Positions 1 to 9,237 of a DNA stretch of 64,000 nucleotides are shown here, one piece after another. The DNA lies in the NCBI RefSeq assembly GCF_029836165.1, contig NZ_JAOEBG010000006.1, forward strand, positions 124,001 to 188,000. Direction: 5' to 3'. The notes under the pieces are model-generated. The model was not told where the DNA came from, searched no databases, and worked only from the letters and a program-made list of their open reading frames with translations. The position numbers and the translations under genes were made by a program. Source of the DNA: Pseudomonas sp. GD04091 (lineage in GTDB: Bacteria > Pseudomonadota > Gammaproteobacteria > Pseudomonadales > Pseudomonadaceae). The first letter of the stretch is position 1. Each line of letters begins with the position of its first letter.

Positions 1-60
1 GCAAGCCCGCTCCCACAGGGACTGCGACTGTACGGCCCCTGTGGGAGCGGGCTTGCCCGC
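1..60. repeat. REP palindrome pair
   Basis: Two inverted copies of the P. putida-type REP core (GCAAGCCCGCTCCCACAGGG and its complement) face each other across about 18 nt. The left copy may be cut by the window edge. They lie just upstream of a lipoprotein gene. REP elements like this are intergenic and non-coding; the short ORFs through them are artefacts. Confidence 0.85.
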
Positions 61-127
61 GAAAAGGCAGTCAGGACGAACCTATACTCCAATAGACATT
101 CCAGCCTCTTTCAAGGAGGCACCTCGC

Positions 128-1114
128 GTGAAATCCCTTTTTGTGATTTTCCCGCTCTGCCTCCTGCTGGCCCTCGCCGGCTGCGCCGGCAAACGTCCCC
201 CGCCCCCGCCGCAAAACCTCCCGCCCGCCGTCTGGCAACGCATCGACCGGGAGATTCTCGACGCCTCCGTGGCCGCCGCAGGTTCGGCCAACGACTATGC
301 CCGTCGCTCCATGCGCGTGTGGAAGGAGCAGGTGCAGCAACGCACCGAGAACAACTTCATCCCCTGGTTCACCGGCTACTGGACCCAGCAATGGCTCACG
401 CTCAAGGTGGCCTGGTACAAGATGAACAGCGGCAACGGCAGCGAGACGCCGGAAAAGCGCCTGGGCCTGTACCTGCAAGAGCAGTACCACGAACGGGTCA
501 TCGAGCCGGTGGCCGAGCAGATCGACCCCGAGGGCATCCGCGACCGCGCCAGCGAGCTGTACCTGCAGCTGCTCGCCCAGCAACTGCCGGCGATCATCCA
601 GCGCTACAACGCCCCGCCCGAGCAGTTCAGCCAGCGCCTGAACCGCATCCCGGTCATCGCCCTGGGGCCACCGGATGCGCGCAACGCCTCGCTCTACCTG
701 CTGCTGCGGGCCAAGTCGCTCGACCAGCAGCCGGCCTGGCAGTCGCTGCGCGAACACCTGCACCAGCAAGCCAAGGCCCCCGGCCAGACCGAGGCGGGGC
801 TGTCGTCGGTGGCCACCCAGGCCAGCGAGAAGCTCGGTGCCAGCCTGGCACCACGCGGCGCGGCCAGCGCTATCGCCGCGGCGGTGGGCAAGGCAGCCGG
901 GGCGATGATCTCGGTGGCGGTGACCGGCTACGGCATGATCACCCACGACCGTGAACAGCCGCAGATGGTCGAGCAGCTGCGGGTGATCCTCAATGTCGCG
1001 CTGAACCAGGAATGGCAGGAACTGATGGAGAACCGCCAGAGCGGGGCCATGTCCGGGGTGTACTACCTGTCGGGGCAGGTGGAGGACAGTTTGCTGGGCT
1101 ATCGGGCGCCGTGA
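128..1114 (+). CDS. putative outer-membrane lipoprotein, function unknown
   Basis: This encodes a 328-residue protein with an N-terminal hydrophobic segment ending in the lipobox LAGC at about residues 15-18, followed by a Pro-rich linker. It should therefore be exported, lipidated on the Cys and anchored in the envelope. I chose the GTG at 128 because a strong ribosome binding site (AAGGAGG, 113-119) precedes it by 8 nt and the signal peptide starts right after it; an in-frame upstream start would run through a REP. The mature part is mostly alpha-helical with a Gly/Ala-rich hydrophobic patch near the C-terminus. I do not recognise a catalytic motif. It stands alone: the next gene is on the other strand. 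Confidence 0.75.
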   Translation: MKSLFVIFPLCLLLALAGCAGKRPPPPPQNLPPAVWQRIDREILDASVAAAGSANDYARRSMRVWKEQVQQRTENNFIPWFTGYWTQQWLTLKVAWYKMNSGNGSETPEKRLGLYLQEQYHERVIEPVAEQIDPEGIRDRASELYLQLLAQQLPAIIQRYNAPPEQFSQRLNRIPVIALGPPDARNASLYLLLRAKSLDQQPAWQSLREHLHQQAKAPGQTEAGLSSVATQASEKLGASLAPRGAASAIAAAVGKAAGAMISVAVTGYGMITHDREQPQMVEQLRVILNVALNQEWQELMENRQSGAMSGVYYLSGQVEDSLLGYRAP

Positions 1115-1144
1115 TCTGCAGGCAACGCGCTCCTACAACAGAAC

Positions 1145-1618
1145 TCAGGCTGGCGCCAACGCCGAGGTAGGCAAGCCGAAAATCCGGTCGAACGCCCAGT
1201 TGTAGATGAACGTGTAGCACGGCACCAGGAGGATGAACGCCAGGTCCACCACGAACGCCTCCAGCAGGGTCATGTCCAGCCACCAGGCGATCAGCGGGAT
1301 CAGGTACACCACCAGGGTCAGCTGAAAGCCGATGGCATGCGCCACCCGCCGCCCGACACTGCGCCCGCGCCTGGCCTGGCGGCTCTCCCACCACTCGAAC
1401 AGGCTGTTGTAGATGAGGTTCCAGACCATGGCGATGGTGGTGATCATCACCGCCAGCGGGCCGGTGTGCGAGGCCTGGGTATTGGACAGATAGGCCAGGC
1501 CCAGCGTCGACATGCACAGGCCGATCAGTTCATAGAAGGTCACGTAGACCAGTTTGCGTTTGAGTCCTTGCACCGGCTTTACCTTGTTGCGGGTTTCACG
1601 AAGGCGGCAAGAATGCAT
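1145..1618 (-). CDS. PACE family efflux transporter (AceI-like)
   Basis: This encodes a roughly 157-residue protein with four predicted transmembrane helices in two tandem repeats, the layout of the bacterial transmembrane pair family. The membrane-embedded acidic residue needed for proton coupling in AceI is present as E30 in FYELIG, and the second repeat begins with LTLVVYLIPL. Family members export chlorhexidine and other biocides or polyamines in exchange for protons; the substrate here is unknown. I place the start at the ATG at 1618, since the upstream TTG adds only two residues. It is divergent from a LysR gene 57 bp away, which probably controls it. Confidence 0.85.
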   Translation of the reverse strand: MHSCRLRETRNKVKPVQGLKRKLVYVTFYELIGLCMSTLGLAYLSNTQASHTGPLAVMITTIAMVWNLIYNSLFEWWESRQARRGRSVGRRVAHAIGFQLTLVVYLIPLIAWWLDMTLLEAFVVDLAFILLVPCYTFIYNWAFDRIFGLPTSALAPA

Positions 1619-1674
1619 CAACAAACTTGACAGAAAAAGTCGGCAGCTTTCAGATTCAGTGAAAGGAGACTGCC

Positions 1675-2553
1675 ATGAACTTTTCCAGCGACACCATCCT
1701 GCTGTTCCTCGCCGTGCTCGACCGCGGCTCGTTTTCCGCTGCCGCCCGGGCTTTGGGGCGAGTGCCTTCGGCGGTCAGCATGGCCATCGGCAACCTTGAG
1801 GCCGAGCTGGGCTATCCGCTGTTCGAACGGGGCGCGCGCGAGGCGCGGCCCACCGCCCAGGCCCAGGCCCTGGAGCCCCATGCGCGGCTGATCGCCGAGC
1901 AGCTGGGATTGCTGGAGGTGCACGCGCTGGAATTGTCGCGCGGCCTGGAAAGCAGCCTGGCGATCGCCGTGGTCCCCGATATCGACCAGCGCCCGCTGCT
2001 CGAGGCCATCGCCCGCCTGGGCGAGCGCTACCCGCTGCTCGACATCGAACTGTTCGCCGCCCCGCAGGAAGACGCCCTGCAACTGCTCGACAGCGGCCGG
2101 GTCGGCCTGTGCCTGGCCTTCGCCGGCCTGCAGGTGGATCCGCGGCGCAGCTTTCAGCAGATCGCCATGGAGTCGCTGGTGGCCACACTGTCACCGCATC
2201 ATCCGGCCCTGCGCGAGGGGCGCATCCGCCAGCTCGAGGATCTGGTCAACCTGCGCCAGATTCTGGTGCGCAGCCGCGACCTGCCGTTGTCCGACCCACG
2301 CTCGCTGATCGGCACCTCGCACTGGCGCACCGACAGCCTCGACCTGGCCGTGCAGATGGTCGAGGCCGGCCTGGGCTGGGGTGACCTGCCGCTGTCGCGG
2401 GTCGCGCCCCTGCTCGCCGCCGGGCGCCTGGTGCGCCTGGAATTCCAGAACACCCGCAACGAACTGCAGCTGCCGGTGAATGCCTTCTGGCTCAGGCAGC
2501 AGCCTCTCGGGCAAGCGGCCCGGTTGCTGGTGAGCCTGCTTGCGCCGACATGA
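1675..2553 (+). CDS. LysR family transcriptional regulator
   Basis: This encodes 292 residues with an N-terminal winged helix-turn-helix (about residues 5-63, with the typical GSFSAAARALGRVPSAVSMA recognition region) followed by the periplasmic-binding-like effector domain. The start is supported by an AGGAG ribosome binding site 5-8 nt before ATG 1675. It is divergent from the PACE transporter gene across a short intergenic region, the usual arrangement in which a LysR protein autoregulates and controls the facing gene. The inducer cannot be told from the sequence. Confidence 0.88.
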   Translation: MNFSSDTILLFLAVLDRGSFSAAARALGRVPSAVSMAIGNLEAELGYPLFERGAREARPTAQAQALEPHARLIAEQLGLLEVHALELSRGLESSLAIAVVPDIDQRPLLEAIARLGERYPLLDIELFAAPQEDALQLLDSGRVGLCLAFAGLQVDPRRSFQQIAMESLVATLSPHHPALREGRIRQLEDLVNLRQILVRSRDLPLSDPRSLIGTSHWRTDSLDLAVQMVEAGLGWGDLPLSRVAPLLAAGRLVRLEFQNTRNELQLPVNAFWLRQQPLGQAARLLVSLLAPT

Positions 2554-2603
2554 CTGGTCACCAACTCAGGGCAAATCAGCCAGGCACTGCGACATTTAGT
2601 CTT

Positions 2604-2630
2604 TCAACATTTTTCCGATCCGGCCGATAG
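2604..2630 (+). promoter_or_regulatory. candidate FliA (sigma-28) promoter for the chemoreceptor
   Basis: TCAACATT at 2604-2611 and GCCGATAG at 2623-2630 are separated by 11 nt. This closely matches the flagellar sigma-28 consensus (TAAAGTTT-N11-GCCGATAA). It lies 73 nt before the ATG of a methyl-accepting chemotaxis protein, a class of gene often transcribed by FliA in Pseudomonas. Activity is inferred. Confidence 0.65.
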
Positions 2631-2703
2631 CGTTGCAACAGGCTCCGCCCTTCGTGCCACAAGCACGCGGCGCCCTTCCTTCACTGGCTCAAGGTCTCGA
2701 AAC

Positions 2704-4590
2704 ATGAACCTGAAATTCCGCCACAAGATCCTGCTCAGTGCCTGCGCCGTCGTTGTCCTGGCCTTCGCGCTGTTCACCCTCTACAACGACTACCTGCAAC
2801 GCAACACCATCCGCCAGAGCATCGAGTCGTCGGTGCGCCAGGCCGGCGCGCAGACCGCCAGCAGCGTGCAGAACTGGATGAACGGGCGCATCCTGGTGCT
2901 GGAGAACCTGGCCCAGGACATCGCCCAGCAAGGCGCCGGCAGCAACGTGCCGGGCCTGGTCGACCAGCCGTCGTACACCAGCAACTTCCAGTTCACCTAC
3001 TTCGGCCAGAACACCGGCCTGTTCACCCAGCGCCCCGACGCGAAGATGCCCGACGGCTACGACCCACGCCAGCGCCCCTGGTACACCCAGGCCGTGACCG
3101 CCAACCAGACCATGCTCACCCCACCGTACATGGCTGCGGTCGGCGGGCTGGTGGTGACCATCGCCATGCCGGTCAAGGCCCGCAGCAACGGCGAACTGCT
3201 CGGCGTGGTGGGCGGCGACCTGAGCCTGAACACCCTGGTGGACATCATCAACGCCGTGGACTTCGGCGGCATCGGCCACGCCTTCCTGGTCGACCGCAGC
3301 GGCATGGTCATCGTCAGCCCGGACAAGGACCGGGTGATGAAGAACCTCAAGGACATCTACCCAGGCTCGCCGCTGCGGGTCGAACCCGGCATCCAGGAAG
3401 TCACCCTCGACGGCAAGGACCGCATCATCTCCTTTGCCCCGGTGGACGGCCTGCCGTCGGCGCAGTGGTACATCGGCCTGTCCATCGACAAGGACAAGGC
3501 CTACGCCCCGCTCAGCCAGTTCCGCACCTCGGCGATCATCGCCATGCTCATCGCCGTGGCCGTCATCGCCGGCCTGCTGGGCCTGCTGATCCCGGTGCTG
3601 ATGCGTCCGCTGACCACCATGGGCCGTGCCATGCAGGACATCGCCGAAGGCGAAGGCGACTTGACCCGCCGCCTGAGCGTGGAGCGCAAGGACGAGTTCG
3701 GCGAGCTGGCCACCTCGTTCAACCGCTTCGTCGAGCGTATTCACGCCTCCATCAGCGAAGTGTCCTCGGCCACCCGCCTGGTGCATGACCTGTCGGAGAA
3801 AGTGGTGGTCGCCTCCAACGCCTCGCTCACCGGCTCCGAAGAACAGAGCATGCGCACCAACAGCGTCGCTGCGGCGATCAACGAACTGGGCGCCGCCACC
3901 CAGGAGATCGCGCGCAACGCCGCCGACGCCTCGCAGCACGCCAGCGGCGCCAGCGAGCAGGCCAACGGTGGCCGCCAGGTGGTGGAAGAAGCCATCAGCG
4001 CCATGACCGCGCTGTCCGAGCGCATCAGCGAATCCTGCGAGCAGATCGAGACCCTCAACGCCAGCACCGACGAGATCGGCAAGATCCTCGACGTGATCAA
4101 GGGCATCTCCCAGCAGACCAACCTGCTGGCGCTCAACGCCGCGATCGAGGCCGCCCGTGCCGGTGAAGCCGGCCGTGGCTTCGCCGTGGTCGCCGACGAA
4201 GTGCGCAACCTGGCCCACCGCACCCAGGAATCGGCCGAAGAGATCCACCGCATGATCACCAGCCTGCAGGTGGGCTCGCGCGAGGCAGTGCACACCATGA
4301 ACACCAGCCAGGTGTCCAGCGAGGAGACCGTGCAGGTGGCCAACGAGGCCGGCGAGCGCCTGGCCAGCGTCACCCAGCGCATCGGCGAGATCGACGGCAT
4401 GAACCAGTCGGTGGCCACCGCCACCGAGGAGCAGACCGCCGTGGTCGAGAGCCTGAACCTGGACATCACCCAGATCAACGCGCTGAACCAGCAAGGGGTG
4501 GAGAACCTCAACGAAACCCTGCGCCACTGCGACGCCCTGAGCCAGCAGGCCGGGCGCCTGAAGCAACTGGTGGGCAGCTTCCGCATCTGA
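2704..4590 (+). CDS. methyl-accepting chemotaxis protein, dCache sensor
   Basis: This encodes a 628-residue chemoreceptor. It has an N-terminal transmembrane helix (about 8-28), a periplasmic double-Cache domain (about 30-275), a second transmembrane helix (about 278-300), a HAMP domain, and a cytoplasmic signalling domain with the hairpin-tip motif ([20 protein letters not shown] onward). The organisation resembles the PctA/PctB/PctC/McpG amino-acid and GABA receptors. The ligand pocket has the RQRPWY segment and a downstream GGDLS Asp, but the Y-x-D position common in amino-acid-specific dCache domains reads YMA, so the ligand may not be a standard amino acid. There is no C-terminal CheR-binding pentapeptide. 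Transcription is probably FliA dependent. Confidence 0.9.
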   Translation: MNLKFRHKILLSACAVVVLAFALFTLYNDYLQRNTIRQSIESSVRQAGAQTASSVQNWMNGRILVLENLAQDIAQQGAGSNVPGLVDQPSYTSNFQFTYFGQNTGLFTQRPDAKMPDGYDPRQRPWYTQAVTANQTMLTPPYMAAVGGLVVTIAMPVKARSNGELLGVVGGDLSLNTLVDIINAVDFGGIGHAFLVDRSGMVIVSPDKDRVMKNLKDIYPGSPLRVEPGIQEVTLDGKDRIISFAPVDGLPSAQWYIGLSIDKDKAYAPLSQFRTSAIIAMLIAVAVIAGLLGLLIPVLMRPLTTMGRAMQDIAEGEGDLTRRLSVERKDEFGELATSFNRFVERIHASISEVSSATRLVHDLSEKVVVASNASLTGSEEQSMRTNSVAAAINELGAATQEIARNAADASQHASGASEQANGGRQVVEEAISAMTALSERISESCEQIETLNASTDEIGKILDVIKGISQQTNLLALNAAIEAARAGEAGRGFAVVADEVRNLAHRTQESAEEIHRMITSLQVGSREAVHTMNTSQVSSEETVQVANEAGERLASVTQRIGEIDGMNQSVATATEEQTAVVESLNLDITQINALNQQGVENLNETLRHCDALSQQAGRLKQLVGSFRI

Positions 4591-4644
4591 CCTGCCGCCC
4601 CGGCCCTCAGGCCCAGCCCTTTCCGGCCGGTCCGACGCCTCGGC

Positions 4645-4719
4645 AAGGCCGCTCCTACAGGCGACCGCGGCCCCTTGTAGGAGCGGCCTCGTGTCGCGAA
4701 AGGGTCGCAAAGCGACCCC
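4645..4719. repeat. REP inverted pair with additional hairpin
   Basis: AAGGCCGCTCCTACA (from 4645) faces CCTTGTAGGAGCGGCCTC (4673-4690), followed by the perfect hairpin GGGTCGC-AAA-GCGACCC at 4702-4718. It lies between the convergent chemoreceptor and transporter genes and may act as a bidirectional transcription stop. Confidence 0.75.
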
Positions 4720-4780
4720 GGCAACCTTCAGTCGGAACAGCCAAATCCCAAAAATCGCAGAACCTTGAAAGCAATGACAC

Positions 4781-5851
4781 TCAGGCCGCGACCACCTTGC
4801 CTCCCCGCCCGCGTCGCAACCACCCCACCAGCACCGCCGCCATCAGCACCAGGCCCAGATAGCCGAACAATGGATACACCTGCCCCACCAGGCTGATGAA
4901 CCCCACCAGGCTGCAGATGAACCCTACCCCACCGGCCACCACCGAGCCCCAGCGGAACCTGGCCGTGCCCGCCGGCAGCAACCGCGACAGGAACGAGAAC
5001 AGCGTGCCCACCGCCGTGTTGACGATCATCCCGAAGATGATCAGGCACATCACCAGCCCCAGCAGCGGCGACACCTCGCCGGCGATCGACAGCATCGGCA
5101 TCGGCAGCGCCGCGACACTGTCCAGGCGCGACAGCAAGCCGGCGCTCATCACCAGCATCAACCCGCCCAGCGCCGCGCCGCCGAGCAGGCCGCCGACCAC
5201 GGCGGCCCGCCCGTTGCGCGCCGAACCACCGAGGATCGCCAGGATCGGCGCACCGGCCACGATGTTGTAGGACACATACAGGAACGCCCCGAGCAACCAG
5301 TGGTGAGCACCGGCCTCCTGCTGGCTGGCCACCTGGTCGAGCGCCGCGAAACTCAGGCTGCGGGTGCACACCGCATACAGTGCGATGGCCGAGGCCACCA
5401 GGATCAGCAGCGGGGTGATCGCGCCGATGGCCACCATCACCTTCTGCACATCCAGGCAGACGATGGCCACCACCAGCACGGTGACCAGCACACTACCGGT
5501 CAACGCCGGGATGCCGAACTGCTGTTCGAGCAGCGCGCCGCCACCGGCGAGCATGACCACGGTCACGCCGAACATGAAGAAGGTGATGAGCCAATCGACC
5601 AGCACGCCCAGGTGCCGACCGCAGATGGCCTGGATCACCTCTTTGTGCGAAGTGGCCTTGAGACGATTTCCCAGCCCCGCCAGGGCCATGCCGAGAAAGG
5701 TGAACAGCGCGGCGCTGACCAGCGCGCCGACCAGGCCCCAGACGCCGAAATCGACGAAGAACAACAGCAGTTCCCGCCCGGACGCGAAGCCCGCCCCTAC
5801 GATCACGCCGACGAAAGCGCCGGCTATCTTCAGCTGCTCTTGCATGTGCAC
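4781..5851 (-). CDS. YkvI-like integral membrane transporter
   Basis: This encodes 356 residues with about ten hydrophobic segments. The N-terminus has GAFVGVIVGAGFASGRE, the glycine-rich broken first helix characteristic of the YkvI group of the amino acid/polyamine/organocation superfamily. No substrate is established for this family. It is the third gene on the minus strand after a D-amino-acid dehydrogenase and a RidA protein, with 93 bp between ridA and this start containing a short palindrome. It may therefore import the substrate those enzymes act on. That role is inference from position. Confidence 0.75.
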   Translation of the reverse strand: MHMQEQLKIAGAFVGVIVGAGFASGRELLLFFVDFGVWGLVGALVSAALFTFLGMALAGLGNRLKATSHKEVIQAICGRHLGVLVDWLITFFMFGVTVVMLAGGGALLEQQFGIPALTGSVLVTVLVVAIVCLDVQKVMVAIGAITPLLILVASAIALYAVCTRSLSFAALDQVASQQEAGAHHWLLGAFLYVSYNIVAGAPILAILGGSARNGRAAVVGGLLGGAALGGLMLVMSAGLLSRLDSVAALPMPMLSIAGEVSPLLGLVMCLIIFGMIVNTAVGTLFSFLSRLLPAGTARFRWGSVVAGGVGFICSLVGFISLVGQVYPLFGYLGLVLMAAVLVGWLRRGRGGKVVAA

Positions 5852-5944
5852 CTCTGGTTTTTATTTTTGTGTCGGGCAATTGAGCGACGCGCTGCCTGGC
5901 ACCGGCTGCGCCGGTGTTCGCGGCTAAAGCCGCTCCCACCGGTA

Positions 5945-6316
5945 TCAGCCGATATAGGCCTGCACCTCGATCTCTACATCCACGCCCAGTGCCAGGGCCG
6001 AAGCCACCGTCGAGCGCACCGGCAGCGCCGCGCCGAAGAACTCCTTGTACACCTCGTTGAAGCCGGCGAAATGATCCATGGCCGACAGCCACACGGTGCA
6101 CTTCACCACCTGGTCGAAGCGCGCGCCGCAAGCTGCCAGGCTCTCGGCGATACGCTCGCAGGCGGCCCGGGTCTGCGCCTGGATATCCCCGCGTACCACC
6201 TCGCCGGACGGGCTCATCGGCACCTGGCCGGACAGGAACAGAAAGCCCCCGGCCTTCACGGCGCGGGAAAACGGGAATGGCAGGCTGCTGGGGAAACGCT
6301 GAATGTCATTGCTCAT
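5945..6316 (-). CDS. RidA family imine/enamine deaminase
   Basis: This encodes 123 residues, the usual RidA length, with the family signature near the C-terminus including LPVRSTVA (the Arg that binds the substrate carboxylate) and the VDVEIEVQAY strand. RidA proteins hydrolyse reactive imines released by amino-acid oxidases and PLP enzymes to the keto acid and ammonia. The ATG at 6316 overlaps the end of the upstream flavin dehydrogenase gene by 11 nt, so the two are probably translationally coupled. That fits well, because the dehydrogenase product would be an imino acid. It acts as a cytosolic trimer in known cases. Confidence 0.88.
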   Translation of the reverse strand: MSNDIQRFPSSLPFPFSRAVKAGGFLFLSGQVPMSPSGEVVRGDIQAQTRAACERIAESLAACGARFDQVVKCTVWLSAMDHFAGFNEVYKEFFGAALPVRSTVASALALGVDVEIEVQAYIG

Positions 6317-7466
6317 GGGAAAGCTCCACATTGGGTTGATTGAAACGTGCCGGGGACAGCCGTGCCGGCTCGACCCCTTGGCGAACAAGGCTGGAACACA
6401 ATGGCTGGCCCAGCAACAGGTCGGCCGCCAGGCGCGAGGCCCCGGCGGCGGACTGGATGCCGTAGCCACCCTGGGCGGCCAGCCAGAAGAACGCGGGTGA
6501 AACCGGATCGAAGCCGATCACCAGGTCGCCGTCGGCGACGAACGAACGCAGGCCCGCCCAGCTGTGGCTGGGGCGGCGGATCTGCAGGGTGGTCATGGCC
6601 TCGATGTTGTAGATCCCCAGGGCCAGGTCCAGTTCTTCCGGCGCAGCGTCCTGAGGCTCGACCGGATCGGCATTGGCTGGCGAACCGAGCAACTGCCCGG
6701 CGTCGGGCTTGAAGTAGAAGCTTTCGTCGACACCGATCACCGCCGGCCAGCGGGCGAAATCGTGTTGTGCAGGGCCGGGGAAAGTGAACGCGCTGCGCCG
6801 GCAGGGTTGCAGGCCGACCGTGTCGACCCCGCACTGCTCGGCCACCCGATCGGCCCAGGCGCCGGCGGCATTGACCAGCTGCCGCGCGCGCAGGCGGCTG
6901 CCGTCGGCCAACTCGATATGCCACAGGTCATCCAGATGGTGCGCCTGCACCAGCTCGGCATTGCAGCGCAGCTCGCCACCGGCCTGGCGAAAGCCGCGCA
7001 GGAAGCCCTGGTGCAGGGCATGCACGTCCAGGTCCATCGCCCCGGTCTCGTGCACGGCACCGGCCAGCAGCTCGCCGCGCAGGCTCGGCACCAGCTCGAG
7101 CGCCGCCGCGCTGTCGAGCAGGCTGACGGCGGTGCCGTTGGCCAGATTCTGGGCGTAGGTGGTTTCGAGCAGATGACGCTGTTCGTGGCTGGCGACATAC
7201 AGGCAGCCGCGGGGTTCGAGCAATGGGTGTTCGGCAAAGCCCGCTGGCGGCTGTTCGTAGAACGCTCGGCTGGCACGGGTCAGGGCCTGGATCTGTGGCG
7301 TGCCGTAGGCCTCCATGAACATCGCCGCCGAGCGCCCGGTCGAGTGATACCCCGGCTGCGCCTCGCGCTCGAGCATCAGCACCTGGCGCTGGCCGGCCAG
7401 CCGATAGCCCAGAGAGGCGCCGGCGATGCCGGCACCGATGATCAGAATGTCGTGAAGCTGTCCCAT
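6306..7466 (-). CDS. FAD-dependent D-amino-acid dehydrogenase, DauA-like
   Basis: This encodes 386 residues with an N-terminal Rossmann motif GAGIAGAS for FAD, the GYHSTGRSA stretch, and a C-terminal FWLAAQGGYGIQ flavin motif. Overall it resembles P. aeruginosa D-arginine dehydrogenase (DauA), which oxidises D-amino acids to imino acids. From memory of that enzyme, its His48 and Glu87 correspond here to Met (SAAMF) and Cys (PRGCLYV). Since Glu87 contacts the cationic side chain, a neutral substrate is more likely than D-arginine. It overlaps ridA and is divergent from an XRE-cupin regulator. The exact substrate is unknown. Confidence 0.82.
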   Translation of the reverse strand: MGQLHDILIIGAGIAGASLGYRLAGQRQVLMLEREAQPGYHSTGRSAAMFMEAYGTPQIQALTRASRAFYEQPPAGFAEHPLLEPRGCLYVASHEQRHLLETTYAQNLANGTAVSLLDSAAALELVPSLRGELLAGAVHETGAMDLDVHALHQGFLRGFRQAGGELRCNAELVQAHHLDDLWHIELADGSRLRARQLVNAAGAWADRVAEQCGVDTVGLQPCRRSAFTFPGPAQHDFARWPAVIGVDESFYFKPDAGQLLGSPANADPVEPQDAAPEELDLALGIYNIEAMTTLQIRRPSHSWAGLRSFVADGDLVIGFDPVSPAFFWLAAQGGYGIQSAAGASRLAADLLLGQPLCSSLVRQGVEPARLSPARFNQPNVELSHEQ

Positions 7467-7497
7467 GCACGCTCCTGCATCGCTTAATTATCATTTG

Positions 7498-7521
7498 TGA
7501 GAATTCTAATATATGAGAATT
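7498..7521. promoter_or_regulatory. direct repeat in divergent promoter region
   Basis: TGAGAATT occurs at 7498-7505 and again at 7514-7521, with an AT-rich stretch between. The spacing (16 bp start to start) and position between the divergent dehydrogenase and XRE-cupin genes suggest operator half-sites for the regulator or core promoter elements. No experimental support. Confidence 0.4.
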
Positions 7522-7580
7522 TCGGATTGCGCAAGCCGACAAGGTAAGATGCCCGACCAAAGACCCGCCTGAGAGCCCCG

Positions 7581-8183
7581 ATGTCCGACGCGCCTACCGC
7601 CCGCCCCTCACTCGACCGCAGCGAAGTCGGCGCACGCCTGCGCCAGGTGCGCAAGGCCCGGCACATGACGCTCAAGCAATTGTCGGCACTCAGCGGCGTG
7701 CCGGTGTCCACCCTGTCGAAGATGGAGTTGGCGCAGGTCTCGGTGAGCTACGAGAAACTGGCTGCCGCCGCCCGTGCCCTGAACCTGGACATCGCCCAGC
7801 TGTTTCGCGCCAGCGGCGCCGTCGGCACGCCGCAACCGGCCACCGTGGTGGTCGACTCGCTGGCCGCGGTGGCCGGCTATTCCACCGGCACCTACGACTA
7901 CTACCCGATCGCCGGCGCCTTCCCCGAACGGCGCATGACACCCGCCTATGCCCGCATCATCGCCCGCGAACGCGGCCAGTTCGACGACTTCATCCGCCAC
8001 CCCGGCCAGGAGTTCGCCATGGTCATCAGCGGGCGGGTGCGCATCGAGTTCGAGACTGGCGAGGCGGTCAGCATCGGGCCGCAGGAGACGGCTTACTTCG
8101 ACAGCCAGGTGGGGCATATCTACCTGTCGGAAAGCGAGGATGGCGGTGATGCGCAGGTGATGGTGGTGATGACCGATCGCTGA
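7581..8183 (+). CDS. XRE family transcriptional regulator with C-terminal cupin
   Basis: This encodes 200 residues: a helix-turn-helix of the XRE/Cro type at about residues 15-70 (TLKQLSALSGVPVSTLSKME), then a cupin beta-barrel at about 115-195 (EFAMVISGRVRIEFETGEAV). Regulators of this architecture sense small molecules, often amino acids or polyamines, through the cupin. It is divergent from the dehydrogenase-ridA-transporter group and is the likely controller of that group. The ATG at 7581 is well placed. Confidence 0.87.
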   Translation: MSDAPTARPSLDRSEVGARLRQVRKARHMTLKQLSALSGVPVSTLSKMELAQVSVSYEKLAAAARALNLDIAQLFRASGAVGTPQPATVVVDSLAAVAGYSTGTYDYYPIAGAFPERRMTPAYARIIARERGQFDDFIRHPGQEFAMVISGRVRIEFETGEAVSIGPQETAYFDSQVGHIYLSESEDGGDAQVMVVMTDR

Positions 8184-8208
8184 AACGCCTGGGGGTTAGT
8201 CATCCCCC

Positions 8209-8325
8209 TGTAGGAGCGGCCTTGCGTCGCGAAAGGGGCGCGGAGCGGCCCCAGGATTTCGGCGTTTAAGCAAAAATCGCCGGGGCCGCTTTGCGGCCCT
8301 TTCGCGACGCAAGGCCGCTCCTACA
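8209..8325. repeat. long REP inverted repeat (44-bp arms)
   Basis: The arms at 8209-8252 and 8282-8325 begin TGTAGGAGCGGCCTTGCGTC and are complementary along about 44 nt with only a few mismatches, separated by 29 nt. This is a head-to-head REP pair of the GTAGGAGCGGCCTT type. It follows the regulator gene and could form a very stable hairpin that ends transcription. Confidence 0.85.
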
Positions 8326-8445
8326 CGAAGCCAGCAGATACAAAGGACCGGTTATAACCTAATAACGAACAAGTCTATTTGGCTATAAAAAAATCTATAT
8401 GCTGGCACCCATCCGATCACGGGCAAGCTGGGCGTCGAGTAGCGT

Positions 8446-9231
8446 ATGGATGTAGGTTCTTTCGGTTTCACCCTTGCGGGACTGGTTGTAGGCTTCATCG
8501 TCGGCATGACCGGCGTCGGCGGCGGTTCGCTGATGACCCCGATCCTGCTGTGGTTCGGCATCAACCCAGCCACCGCCGTGGGCACCGACCTGCTCTACGC
8601 CGCCATCACCAAGGCCAGTGGCGTCTGGGTGCATGGCCGCAACAAGAACATCGACTGGAAGATCACCGGCTGGCTGAGCCTGGGCAGCGTCCCGGCGGCC
8701 GCGCTGACCCTGTGGTTCCTCAGCACCCTGCACGCCGACACCTCGGCGCTCAACGCCATCATCAAGCAGGGCCTGGCGGTGGTGCTGATCCTCACCGCCC
8801 TGGCGATCCTGTTCAAGTCGCGCCTGCAGGCCTTCGCCAGCAAGCACGCCGGCGATCACTACCACCTCAGCGACCGCAGCCTGAACCTCCTCACCGTCAT
8901 CACCGGCGTGGTGCTGGGCGTGATGGTCACCCTGACCTCCATCGGCGCCGGCGCCCTGGGCACCGTGGCGCTGTTCCTGCTCTACCCGTTCCTGGTCACC
9001 CGCCGCCTGGTCGGCACCGAGATCGCCCACGCCGTGCCGCTGACCCTGGTGGCCGGCCTGGGCCACGCCGGCATGGGCAACATGGACTGGTCGCTGCTGG
9101 GCTACCTGCTGCTGGGCTCGCTGCCGGGGATCTACCTGGGCAGCCACCTCACCGGGCGCGTGTCCGACCGCGTGCTGCGCCCGTGCCTGGCGACCATGCT
9201 GCTGCTGATCGGGTACAAACTGGCGTTCTGA
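8446..9231 (+). CDS. TSUP family (TauE/SafE-like) sulfite/organosulfonate exporter
   Basis: This encodes 261 residues with about seven to eight transmembrane segments. The two inverted family repeats each start with a glycine-rich motif (GFIVGMTGVGGGSLMTP and GVVLGVMVTLTSIGAGALGT). TSUP proteins carry sulfite, sulfoacetate or related sulfur/carbon anions across the inner membrane. The 100 bp before the gene is strikingly AT-rich (TAATAACGAACAAGTCTATT and a following A-run), the look of sulfur-starvation promoters in Pseudomonas, which would suit CysB control; that link is inference. It is monocistronic and followed by a REP. Confidence 0.85.
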   Translation: MDVGSFGFTLAGLVVGFIVGMTGVGGGSLMTPILLWFGINPATAVGTDLLYAAITKASGVWVHGRNKNIDWKITGWLSLGSVPAAALTLWFLSTLHADTSALNAIIKQGLAVVLILTALAILFKSRLQAFASKHAGDHYHLSDRSLNLLTVITGVVLGVMVTLTSIGAGALGTVALFLLYPFLVTRRLVGTEIAHAVPLTLVAGLGHAGMGNMDWSLLGYLLLGSLPGIYLGSHLTGRVSDRVLRPCLATMLLLIGYKLAF

Positions 9232-9237
9232 GCTGCC

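Noticed and set aside
2689..4710. 673-residue antisense frame over the chemoreceptor gene
   Set aside because: Codon composition and lack of motifs show it is the reverse frame of a clear MCP gene.
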